From a virus, in IMG/VR virus record IMGVR_UViG_3300032288_005212, positions 1-64,000 of that record: a stretch of DNA of 64,000 nt; one strand, given 5' to 3'. Below are positions 33,010 through 38,985 of the stretch, piece after piece. The notes under the pieces were generated by a model. It searched no databases and was not told where the DNA came from. It saw only the letters and a program-made list of their open reading frames with translations. Within the stretch, counting starts at the first letter, position 1. The number at the start of each line of letters is the position of its first letter. Made by a program: the position numbers and the translations under genes.

Positions 33010-33213
33010 ATGATCATCACGCGTATGTCGATTTTCTCTGGCAAGATTCACTCTTGGGATATTCCGGTAACGGAAGAGCAGATCGATCGCTGGCAGCGCG
33101 GTTGTCTGATTCAGAATGCGATGCCGCACTTGACTGCGGATCAGCGAGAGTTTATTATGACGGGCACCACTCCTGATGAGTGGAATCAAATGTTTGGGGA
33201 GGATGCAGCCTAA
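33010..33213 (+). CDS. 67-residue conserved phage protein
   Basis: The pattern 'WDIPVTEEQIDRWQRGCLIQNAMPHLTADQREFI', then a 'TPDEWNQMFG' end, is shared by many unrelated phages (recall). Start ATG 33010 with GGAGTAATG-type spacing. TAATG overlap with the next gene. Function unknown. Confidence 0.7.
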   Translation: MIITRMSIFSGKIHSWDIPVTEEQIDRWQRGCLIQNAMPHLTADQREFIMTGTTPDEWNQMFGEDAA

Positions 33214-33437
33214 TGCACGCTTTTCAAATGAACTACGGTACAGTGGATATGGGAATGAATAAATATACACGGGCCGCGATTGCTTTGGGCGCTACCGTCG
33301 AGGACGGTATAAACTGGACGTGGGCAAATCATTTTGCCACGCGAGAGCTGGCTCAGGAATTTATCAATATGTTTCCTGAGATGGAAACACGCGGCATCTA
33401 TACTGATAGCCCGGGCTTTTCTGTGAGGTTTCGATGA
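33213..33437 (+). CDS. 74-residue protein, unknown
   Basis: ATG 33213 overlaps the previous TAA; it ends in an ATGA overlap with the next gene. Mixed alpha/beta, aromatic-rich. Unknown. Confidence 0.6.
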   Translation: MHAFQMNYGTVDMGMNKYTRAAIALGATVEDGINWTWANHFATRELAQEFINMFPEMETRGIYTDSPGFSVRFR

Positions 33438-33535
33438 AAAATCCTGTAGCAAAGTTTAGCCGCCAGGTCAACCGATCGGCGGTTCAGCGGGATCGTAAAA
33501 AAGCCGCAAAGCGCGGATATAGGAAACACAAATGA
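33434..33535 (+). CDS. 33-residue basic protein
   Basis: 'MKNPVAKFSRQVNRSAVQRD' then Lys/Arg-rich to the end. This short basic family is common in phages (I recall it as DUF7230, unverified). ATGA overlaps on both sides fix its frame. Possibly ribosome- or nucleic-acid-binding. Confidence 0.68.
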   Translation: MKNPVAKFSRQVNRSAVQRDRKKAAKRGYRKHK

Positions 33536-33867
33536 GAAACACAAAAAACTATCTTGCACTCGGGCACGATATTGAAGAAAACTTTTTCTTTATAAAGATT
33601 GGGTTATCTGATGACCCCGAAGAACGTGTATCTAAACTCAGAATGAAACTGCTACACGTTTGGGAAAACATATGGATATCTGATGGCGACTACTCTTGCA
33701 CAGTAGAAGCTTTTTTCTTAAAAACTATGGGTTACTCTCATTATACTTATAGTAACCATAAATTTTCAGGGTCATCCGATTGCATTGGAAGATTTAAAAC
33801 AAAAGAAGAAGCTTTATTCATTGGCAGGCAAATGGTAAAGTTTATTTTATCCCTTCAATATGACTAG
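33532..33867 (+). CDS. GIY-YIG/T5orf172-like protein
   Basis: 111 residues. 'FFFIKIGLSDDPEERVSKLR' near 18-37 and 'VEAFFLKTMGY' near 62-72 resemble the core of T5orf172/GIY-YIG-type domains, but the paired Tyr motif is not clear, so catalytic activity is uncertain. Lower GC than its neighbours, suggesting separate acquisition. Last gene before composite copies 4 and 5. Confidence 0.5.
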   Translation: MRNTKNYLALGHDIEENFFFIKIGLSDDPEERVSKLRMKLLHVWENIWISDGDYSCTVEAFFLKTMGYSHYTYSNHKFSGSSDCIGRFKTKEEALFIGRQMVKFILSLQYD

Positions 33868-33877
33868 GGCAGAAGGC

Positions 33878-33909
33878 CCGATGCGACCCATTCGCATCGG
33901 CGACCTAGG
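33878..33909 (+). promoter_or_regulatory. 9-bp hairpin followed by 12-bp palindrome around CCTAGG
   Basis: Arms 33878-33886 and 33892-33900 pair over 5 nt. Directly after it, CGACCTAGGTCG is a perfect palindrome holding the CCTAGG of composite copy 4. No T tract, so not a standard terminator. Confidence 0.5.
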
Positions 33910-33931
33910 TCGTTGTTGAGAATCATTCTTA
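33904..33931 (+). promoter_or_regulatory. composite element copy 4
   Basis: CCTAGG 33904-33909, 7 nt, TGAGAATCATTCTTA 33917-33931. Confidence 0.68.
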
Positions 33932-33943
33932 TTTCCGCGCGGA

Positions 33944-33970
33944 GCGCCAATTATAGCGTGCAAAATCAAC
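33944..33970 (+). repeat. intergenic repeat B copy 3
   Basis: GCGCCA, 8 nt, GTGCAAAATCAA, between composite copies 4 and 5. Confidence 0.55.
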
Positions 33971-34012
33971 GGCGTCAAGTGTAAATGTGTGTAATATTGC
34001 ACAAACTCCAAA

Positions 34013-34040
34013 TGAGTCTGGTTCTCATCTCGCACCTAGG
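34013..34040 (-). promoter_or_regulatory. composite element copy 5, inverted
   Basis: Degenerate 15-mer TGAGTCTGGTTCTCA 34013-34027, 7 nt, CCTAGG 34035-34040: same gap as the others but in opposite orientation. The 295-nt gap around it (33868-34162) holds no gene. Confidence 0.55.
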
Positions 34041-34267
34041 GCGCGCCCCTGGCGCTTGTCAATAGGAAATATTTCACATTCCTGGGGGTGGATCTGCGGG
34101 CGGGGAGGCCTCATAATAGCGGCTTCTGGTGAGGGTTCACCGGAAACCGAAAGGGGAAGTCAATGGCAATATTCACACAAATTCGGAATGCGCTGCGGTC
34201 ATTCTTTCGGGTACAATGTGAAACATCGGTGGGGCAGTGTGCTTCACCCAAATCGGAGAGTAAAACT

Positions 34268-34579
34268 ATGTCGCTCTACACTGAGTCGATGGTGTCGGAA
34301 CTGATGGCTCGCGCGAGCTGGTCGTATGATGACGCGGTTGCGTTCGCTGAGAAGCATTCCAGCGTGTCGGTACGTTCGGTTATCAGCAAAATCAAGTCTC
34401 TGAAGCTGGACTACACCGCGAAGCCGAAAGCTGCGACGGCGAAGACTGACAAGGTGCGGAAGTCGGAGATCGTGGGCGAGATCGCACTCGCGCTCGGTAT
34501 TCAGGCTGACGCAATCTCGGGCCTTGCCAAGGCTGACGCCGCTTGCCTTCGCGTTCTTCTGGCGAAGGTTGCGGGCTAA
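34268..34579 (+). CDS. small HTH-like DNA-binding protein (paralogue 1)
   Basis: 103 residues from ATG 34268 (GGAGAG upstream); an in-frame ATG at 34163 (GGGGAAG upstream) would add 35 residues. Residues about 1-45 ('SMVSELMARASWSYDDAVAFAEKHSSVSVRSVISKIKSL') form a three-helix HTH-like unit with the recognition helix in 'SVRSVISKIKSL'. The C-terminus ('KSEIVGEIALALGIQADAISGLAKADA') repeats in the genes at 37226 and 37734. I infer a sequence-specific regulator. Target unknown. Confidence 0.65.
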   Translation: MSLYTESMVSELMARASWSYDDAVAFAEKHSSVSVRSVISKIKSLKLDYTAKPKAATAKTDKVRKSEIVGEIALALGIQADAISGLAKADAACLRVLLAKVAG

Positions 34580-34779
34580 TGGTTCGGGTCGCTGCCATCT
34601 TGGGAACCGGGGCAATGTGCATTGCCCCCTTTTTCATCGACACGCTTCCTGGCAAATTGTGTGCCATATGCGGCCTGTTACTTTTGACAATACAGGCACT
34701 TGATCTGCGCGCTTACAATCTGGTACTCTTAAATCTGGTCGGCATTGCTGGCTACACTTTTTCAAGCATGGGAGCCTAG
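34579..34779 (+). CDS. small membrane protein, conserved phage type
   Basis: 66 residues, TAATG overlap with the previous gene. Two hydrophobic segments (about 2-18 and 23-42) plus a third weak one; pattern 'ILGTGAMCIAPFFIDTLPGK' recurs in phages (recall). Unknown role, perhaps envelope remodelling. Confidence 0.62.
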   Translation: MVRVAAILGTGAMCIAPFFIDTLPGKLCAICGLLLLTIQALDLRAYNLVLLNLVGIAGYTFSSMGA

Positions 34780-34782
34780 AAT

Positions 34783-35259
34783 ATGTACCGCTCGATTTTT
34801 GATCTCGATGGGACTGTAATCGATTCCACACACCGCCACGCTACGCTGCCTGATGGGTCGCTTGATCTGGCACATTGGATTGAAAATTCCACGCCTGAGA
34901 AAATCGCTGCGGACTCTTTGCTGCCGCTTGCCGATTATATGCGGATGTTCTTCCCGCATCACGAGGTGCTGGTATGCACTGCCCGCGTGATGGGGGAAGC
35001 CGATTACGAATTTTTGTTCGATAACGGATTGCAGGCTGATGCGATTCTTTCGCGCCCTGCTGGCAACCGTCTGCCGGATGGGTTCCTTAAGGAAATGCTG
35101 CTGCGCGATCATGCAACACGCCGCGGCCTTACTTGGGTGGAATTTGTAAAAAATACCACGATCTTCGATGACAACGCTTCTGTGCTTGACACGCTCGGAC
35201 GGGTTGGAATTCGGACGATCTGCGCCCGCACTCTTAACCGGGTGCTGGCGGAGGACTGA
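34783..35259 (+). CDS. HAD-family phosphatase-like protein
   Basis: 158 residues. Motif I Asp7-x-Asp9 in 'FDLDGTVID', motif II Thr in 'LVCTARV', and motif III/IV 'TTIFDDNASVL' are intact. Polynucleotide 3'-phosphatase or nucleotidase activity is possible; specificity cannot be read. It sits between the membrane gene (3 bp) and composite copy 6. Confidence 0.75.
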   Translation: MYRSIFDLDGTVIDSTHRHATLPDGSLDLAHWIENSTPEKIAADSLLPLADYMRMFFPHHEVLVCTARVMGEADYEFLFDNGLQADAILSRPAGNRLPDGFLKEMLLRDHATRRGLTWVEFVKNTTIFDDNASVLDTLGRVGIRTICARTLNRVLAED

Positions 35260-35273
35260 CACCGACCAGGTGC

Positions 35274-35307
35274 TGCGAATGGTTCTCATTCGCATTGCCG
35301 CCCTAGG
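35274..35307 (-). promoter_or_regulatory. composite element copy 6, inverted and stretched
   Basis: TGCGAATGGTTCTCA 35274-35288, 13 nt (not 7), CCTAGG 35302-35307, followed by GTCGCCGACC. Confidence 0.5.
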
Positions 35308-35330
35308 TCGCCGACCTGGGCGTGTCAATA

Positions 35331-35342
35331 GGAAATAATACC
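35331..35342 (+). promoter_or_regulatory. promoter palindrome variant (GGAAATAATACC)
   Basis: Ends 2 nt before the -35 at 35345, as in the other copies. Confidence 0.55.
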
Positions 35343-35344
35343 GC

Positions 35345-35372
35345 TTAACTGGGATGTGCATCATGGTATACT
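35345..35372 (+). promoter_or_regulatory. sigma-70 promoter for exonuclease gene
   Basis: TTAACT, 16 nt, TATACT (35367-35372). Confidence 0.6.
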
Positions 35373-35405
35373 CCACGTCCCAACTACTGCTCGGGAGAGC
35401 ATTTC

Positions 35406-36125
35406 ATGGCTAAAAAGCAATTCTATCTGATCATCGATACCGAAACGACAATCGATGAAAAAGTCGCAGATTTCGGTGCCGTTATCGTTGATCGGAAAGG
35501 CCGCATTGCTGCCCAATGTGGAATTCTCATTAATGGCATTTACAATGATCGGGAAAACCATCCGCTCTTTTATAATGAATACTCGGGCGACCTTTGGAAA
35601 AAGTCGAGCCTTGATAAGCGATATAATAACTATTCGGCAATGCTCGCCAACGGTTCCCGTATGCTCGCATCAATTCCTGCGATTAATACTTGGCTCGCAA
35701 AAGCGGCAAACAAGTTTAATCCCACACTGACCGCATATAATCTGGCATTCGATCTCGGTAAATGCGTCAATACTGGAATTGATCTTTCCTATTTCGAGAA
35801 TCGGTTTTGCCTTTGGCACGCTGCATTTAATAAATGGGCGCATACTAAAAACTATCGCAATTTCGCTCTACAAATGCACGCTTTTAATGCTCCGACTAAA
35901 TTGCAAAATATGTCGTTTAAAACGAATGCGGAAACAATGGCACGTTTTATTACTAATTCGCCCGATATGCCTGATGAACCGCATACCGCACTCGAAGACG
36001 CAATCTATTATGAATTGCCAATTCTGAAACGATTAATCGAAACGACAGAGCGTAATGTATTTATGAATCCCGAGCCTTTTGACTGGCGCAAGGTTCAGGT
36101 CAAAGATTGGTTTACCGCTAAATAG
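35406..36125 (+). CDS. DnaQ/RNase T-like 3'-5' exonuclease
   Basis: 239 residues with DEDD-type motifs: Asp11-x-Glu13 in 'IIDTETT', 'LTAYNLAFDLGKC' (ExoII) and 'PHTALEDAIYYELPIL' (ExoIII, H..ED type). A stand-alone proofreading-like or RNA-trimming exonuclease. No polymerase domain is attached. It is the largest gene of the plus-strand block and has its own promoter. Confidence 0.82.
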   Translation: MAKKQFYLIIDTETTIDEKVADFGAVIVDRKGRIAAQCGILINGIYNDRENHPLFYNEYSGDLWKKSSLDKRYNNYSAMLANGSRMLASIPAINTWLAKAANKFNPTLTAYNLAFDLGKCVNTGIDLSYFENRFCLWHAAFNKWAHTKNYRNFALQMHAFNAPTKLQNMSFKTNAETMARFITNSPDMPDEPHTALEDAIYYELPILKRLIETTERNVFMNPEPFDWRKVQVKDWFTAK

Positions 36126-36132
36126 GTGACAT

Positions 36133-36237
36133 ATGACAGAATTGGAAACTTTGAAAATGCGAATGGAAATTATTCGGACGGTTTGTCCGATTCTTTCCCT
36201 CATCCTTCAATTGATAATTCTGGGGCGTTTGATATGA
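36133..36237 (+). CDS. 34-residue membrane peptide
   Basis: ATG 36133 behind AGGTGA, 7 nt after the exonuclease stop. A charged N-terminus then one hydrophobic helix ('TVCPILSLILQLIILGRLI', residues about 16-34). ATGA overlap with the metallopeptidase gene sets both frames. Unknown function. Confidence 0.55.
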   Translation: MTELETLKMRMEIIRTVCPILSLILQLIILGRLI

Positions 36238-36644
36238 AAATATCTAAATCCTTTCGCAATTCGCAACGCAAAATAATCGAGGCGGCTGTTAAAAATAGCC
36301 GCCTTGATTTGAATCTGCCCGATCTGCGCGATATTAAAGTAAAATCGAATAAATCAAAATCGCTCGACGGTTGGGCTGATGTTTCAAATGGGTATGCGGT
36401 AATTTCAATTAATCGCCGATTAAAAGGCGCGGAATTGTTTTGCTGCGTTGCACATGAAATGGTACACGTTAGCCAATTACTATCCGGCCGCCTTGTAACT
36501 GCCGCTCCGAATCTTTTTATCTGGAATGGAAAGGTTACGCGATTAACGGAGGAAAAAATGGCTAAAATGAATCCCGCAAAATATCGGGCATTGCCTTGGG
36601 AGCGGGAAGCATATTATTATGGCGATTCTTTTTTGGGAGATTAA
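36234..36644 (+). CDS. zinc metallopeptidase-like protein (HExxH), second copy
   Basis: 136 residues from ATG 36234 (coupled); a longer frame from GTG 36126 is less likely because it erases the 34-residue gene with its good ribosome site. His74-Glu75-x2-His78 in 'CVAHEMVHVSQLL' and 'WEREAYYYGD' as probable third-ligand segment. Same overall layout as the protein at 31458, so the two are related enzymes. Substrate unknown. Confidence 0.7.
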   Translation: MKISKSFRNSQRKIIEAAVKNSRLDLNLPDLRDIKVKSNKSKSLDGWADVSNGYAVISINRRLKGAELFCCVAHEMVHVSQLLSGRLVTAAPNLFIWNGKVTRLTEEKMAKMNPAKYRALPWEREAYYYGDSFLGD

Positions 36645-36647
36645 AAC

Positions 36648-36794
36648 ATGGGACCGTGGCTTGTTTTGTTTGTCGGTTTGATTTATTTAATTATTGCGGC
36701 GGATTTTGCCTTTCGGAATAATAACTGGTGGATGGCATCCGTTTATTTTGGATATGCGTTTGCCAATGTGGGGCTTTTTCAAATAGGGAAATAA
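36648..36794 (+). CDS. 48-residue membrane protein, conserved phage type
   Basis: ATG 36648 after GGGAGA. 'MGPWLVLFVGLIYLIIAADF' plus a second hydrophobic segment; homologous-looking proteins are common in phages (recall). Its stop lies in the palindrome at 36787. Confidence 0.62.
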   Translation: MGPWLVLFVGLIYLIIAADFAFRNNNWWMASVYFGYAFANVGLFQIGK

Positions 36795-36798
36795 TACC
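36787..36798 (+). promoter_or_regulatory. promoter palindrome variant with TTGACG 2 nt on
   Basis: GGAAATAATACC, 2 nt, TTGACG (36801-36806). The -10 position is occupied by the CCTAGG of composite copy 7 rather than a good TATAAT, so this may be a promoter occluded or replaced by the element. Confidence 0.45.
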
Positions 36799-36822
36799 GC
36801 TTGACGCCAGGAGGGCGCGGGC

Positions 36823-36850
36823 CCTAGGTAGATGATGCGAATCATTCTCA
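36823..36850 (+). promoter_or_regulatory. composite element copy 7
   Basis: CCTAGG 36823-36828, 7 nt, TGCGAATCATTCTCA 36836-36850; the 15-mer is identical to copy 1. Gap 36795-37225 has no gene: it holds this element, three repeat B copies and a promoter. Confidence 0.7.
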
Positions 36851-36915
36851 TCTCGCTCCTAGCTTGCGCCTAGCAAGAACCATGCCAACATTTGTGGGAA
36901 TAATGCCAGCGCTTC

Positions 36916-36947
36916 GCGCCAGCCAGAGTGGGAAATCAATGTCAAGT
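36916..36947 (+). repeat. intergenic repeat B copy 4
   Basis: GCGCCA, 6 nt, GTGGGAAATCAATGTCAAGT. First of three spaced 81 and 73 bp apart. Confidence 0.6.
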
Positions 36948-36992
36948 TGCGTACGTGCAATTTTATTGGGAATTTTTCACATACTTGTCTCC

Positions 36993-37028
36993 GCGCCAGC
37001 GTACCACAGTGCGAAATCAATGTCAAGT
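36993..37028 (+). repeat. intergenic repeat B copy 5
   Basis: GCGCCA, 10 nt, GTGCGAAATCAATGTCAAGT. Confidence 0.6.
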
Positions 37029-37067
37029 AAGAAAGACAAAGAACATATGTGAATTTTTCTCAGGTCT

Positions 37068-37104
37068 GCGCCATTATACGAGTGCGAAATCAATAATGTC
37101 AAGT
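37068..37104 (+). repeat. intergenic repeat B copy 6
   Basis: GCGCCA, 8 nt, GTGCGAAATCAA, then an extra TAA before TGTCAAGT. Confidence 0.6.
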
Positions 37105-37148
37105 AATTTCCACACAGAATAAATGTGAATATTACAGCAGTCTTCCGC

Positions 37149-37177
37149 TTGCGTTTTCTCCTGCCAGCCTTCATAAT
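37149..37177 (+). promoter_or_regulatory. sigma-70 promoter
   Basis: TTGCGT, 17 nt, CATAAT (37172-37177), before HTH paralogue 2. Confidence 0.6.
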
Positions 37178-37225
37178 ACTCTTGTTGTTGAGGCAGTCCC
37201 TAGTTCAAATTCAATGGAGAAATAT

Positions 37226-37522
37226 ATGAGTGCTTATTCTAATTCGATGGTCACCGAGCTCTGCGCCTCCGCGCACACTTATGAAAGCGCAGCAGCTTTT
37301 GCTAGCAAGCACAATCTGTCGACGCGCAGTGTTGTGAGCAAGATCAAGTCGCTTGGCCTGGACTATAGGAAAAAAGAAGTAGTTTCTGTTAGCCAGACGC
37401 GGATTCGGAAGGCTGACGTGGTTGCAGAGATTGCCGCCCGGCTTTCGCTTGACAGCGAAAAGTTGGCGGGGCTGGGGAAAGCGGACGCTGCTAGTTTGCA
37501 GCAGCTTTTGAAAGCTATTTAA
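37226..37522 (+). CDS. small HTH-like DNA-binding protein (paralogue 2)
   Basis: 98 residues; ATG 37226 preferred over 37214 because GGAGA lies about 5 nt upstream. 'SNSMVTELCASAHTYESAAAFASKHNLSTRSVVSKIKSLGLDY' matches paralogue 1 closely, and 'RKADVVAEIAARLSLDSEKLAGLGKADA' matches its C-terminus. Own promoter and terminator, so a single-gene unit, as expected for a regulator. Confidence 0.68.
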   Translation: MSAYSNSMVTELCASAHTYESAAAFASKHNLSTRSVVSKIKSLGLDYRKKEVVSVSQTRIRKADVVAEIAARLSLDSEKLAGLGKADAASLQQLLKAI

Positions 37523-37525
37523 AGC

Positions 37526-37553
37526 AAAAGCCGGCATTTGCCGGCTTTTTTTA
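37526..37553 (+). terminator. rho-independent terminator
   Basis: AAAAGCCGGC, 4-nt loop, GCCGGCTTTT followed by more T residues; right after HTH paralogue 2. Confidence 0.85.
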
Positions 37554-37679
37554 TATTTGTCCACTTTTGGCAAAAAAACTTGACTTTTTTGGGCTAGAAA
37601 GCCCGCCACCGAGTTGCAATCCGTTTTCCCCCAGCTACCCCTCTTCGAGGGAAAATTCTGAATACCTATTCGAAAAAAC

Positions 37680-37708
37680 TTGACTTTTTTTGCTCATGAT
37701 GATATAAT
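37680..37708 (+). promoter_or_regulatory. sigma-70 promoter
   Basis: TTGACT, 17 nt, TATAAT (37703-37708). The same A-tract plus TTGACTTTTTT occurs exactly 100 bp upstream (TTGACT 37580-37585) but without a -10. Confidence 0.8.
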
Positions 37709-37733
37709 ATATACTTTTTTGGAGGGTCTAAAA

Positions 37734-38033
37734 ATGTATACAGAAGATGAAGTAACTATTCTACAGCAATATCCGAGTCTTTCCGTGGAAGAACTGGCAG
37801 CTCAGCTGGGACGCAGTGAGAGATCAATTATTGGAAAGCTGAGTCGCCTGGGAATTTATCAGCGAAAAACCTATGTGAGCAAAACTGGTTCACCACCCAT
37901 TAGCAAACTGGAAATTGTGGCTGAGATAGAGTCTGCATTGCAGATGAAGCTTGAAGGGCTAGAAAAGAGTCCAAAAGGTGTATTGCTTTCTTTGCGAGAT
38001 AAACTGAGCGGCGGGGCATTTCCAAATTGCTAG
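37734..38033 (+). CDS. small HTH-like DNA-binding protein (paralogue 3)
   Basis: 99 residues, ATG 37734 with GGAGGG upstream. 'DEVTILQQYPSLSVEELAAQLGRSERSIIGKLSRLGIY' is an HTH with recognition helix 'SERSIIGKLSRL'. The C-terminal 'SKLEIVAEIESALQMKLEGLEKSPKG' parallels the other two paralogues. Last gene of the plus-strand block, followed by a strong terminator. Confidence 0.72.
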   Translation: MYTEDEVTILQQYPSLSVEELAAQLGRSERSIIGKLSRLGIYQRKTYVSKTGSPPISKLEIVAEIESALQMKLEGLEKSPKGVLLSLRDKLSGGAFPNC

Positions 38034-38061
38034 GAGAAGCTCCTTCGAAGGGAGAAAAAGT

Positions 38062-38093
38062 AAAGGGAAGCTTAGTTGCTTCCCTTTTTTATT
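38062..38093. terminator. bidirectional terminator
   Basis: AAAGGGAAGC (38062-38071), 6-nt loop, GCTTCCCTTT (38078-38087) then TTTATT. A runs on the other side give a T tract for minus-strand transcripts, so it can end both the HTH gene and the structured minus-strand unit. Confidence 0.82.
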
Positions 38094-38468
38094 AGTCCAT
38101 GAAAGTCGCATTAGTGTAAAAGTTACAGGCAAAATTAGCCCCTTCAGTAGAAGCAAGCCAAGTAGTTATTTAACGAAGATTAACTACTTGGCAATTGATT
38201 TAAACAAGTCAATGTTAAGAATACGCTGCTTAGAGTTAGTTCTTAATGTTCTATTTGATTTAGTTACAGTCGAAAAAAGATTAAACGACGAAGAACAATA
38301 AGTTGTGTCATTCACGGGACCGGGAGTCAAACTCCACCCTGAAACAGGGTACCCTCCGTGTGACCCGGTCCCGTTATAGGACACTAACTATTGTAACTTC
38401 TACTGTATAATTTTTTTCTCCGTCGGATTAGAACAATAAGAAGTTTCTGTTTTAGCTTCTCAAAAACA
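38094..38468 (-). ncRNA. candidate structured non-coding transcript
   Basis: Bounded by a minus-strand promoter (38475-38503) and the terminator at 38062-38093. No convincing gene: the only frame over 60 codons (GTG 38384) has no ribosome site and runs through the hairpins. Structures: a branched fold at 38315-38373, whose outer 8-10 bp arms enclose ACCCTG-AAA-CAGGGT and GGAG/CTCC hairpins; a 7-bp TTAAGAA inverted repeat (38215-38221/38240-38246); and a 12-bp perfect inverted repeat (38157-38168/38181-38192). Function unknown; a regulatory RNA or decoy is possible. Confidence 0.5.
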
Positions 38469-38474
38469 TGAGAT

Positions 38475-38503
38475 ATAATATCATTTCGAGAGCAAAAAGT
38501 CAA
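38475..38503 (-). promoter_or_regulatory. sigma-70 promoter for the structured transcript
   Basis: Minus-strand TTGACT (38498-38503), 17 nt, TATTAT (38475-38480), with AAAGTTC upstream as in the other strong minus promoters. Confidence 0.75.
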
Positions 38504-38525
38504 GAACTTTTTTTCTGATGTATGA

Positions 38526-38556
38526 CAATAAAAAAGGGCCTTCAAAGAGACCCTTA
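38526..38556 (-). terminator. terminator of the 143-residue gene
   Basis: Minus-strand AAGGGTC...GGCCCTT hairpin followed by TTTTATT, overlapping the stop codon region. Confidence 0.75.
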
Positions 38557-38985
38557 TTCAACAACCTCATACACTGGTTCTACATAGTCAGCGCACTTCG
38601 GCGCAATCTTAGGAAAGTCGGGAGGATTATTCACTACCCTTTTCTCTCTTTCTGCAGGCTCATTCGGGCCAAGTGCAATTTCTGGAAACAGTTCTAATTG
38701 AATGGGCGAAGGCCCATAGCTGATATGTCGAAAGTATTTAATCGGCTTAGAACCAAATGGATGCTCTAAAGTTTCAGGAAATATATCAGGCTGAAGTACA
38801 TAATATGCAATTCTTTCAGGATATGTCCATCTAGTCCAATTTCCAAGCTCCGGAAAGTTTCTACGAACCCAGGAAGTAGATACTTCAGCTTCTTTCAATC
38901 CACCTCGATATAGTTTCTCAACTATTTCTGCTTGCTCAACAGTCCATGTATCATAAATTCTTTTAATAATATTCAAAACGACCAC
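38554..38985 (-). CDS. 143-residue protein, unknown
   Basis: N-terminal about 45 residues are helical with 'WTVEQAEIVEKLYRGGLKEAEVSTSWVRRNFPELG', an HTH-like look. The rest is Pro-rich and acidic. Not recognised. Ends in its own terminator. Confidence 0.6.
   Translation of the reverse strand: MVVLNIIKRIYDTWTVEQAEIVEKLYRGGLKEAEVSTSWVRRNFPELGNWTRWTYPERIAYYVLQPDIFPETLEHPFGSKPIKYFRHISYGPSPIQLELFPEIALGPNEPAEREKRVVNNPPDFPKIAPKCADYVEPVYEVVE

Noticed and set aside
36916-37104. CRISPR-like array (three similar units about 75-80 bp apart)
   Set aside because: Repeats are imperfect, spacers contain promoter-like and hairpin DNA, and other copies are scattered singly; no cas gene.
38184-38384. 66-codon minus-strand frame in the structured region
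   Set aside because: GTG start without ribosome site, passes through three hairpins, no recognisable protein features.
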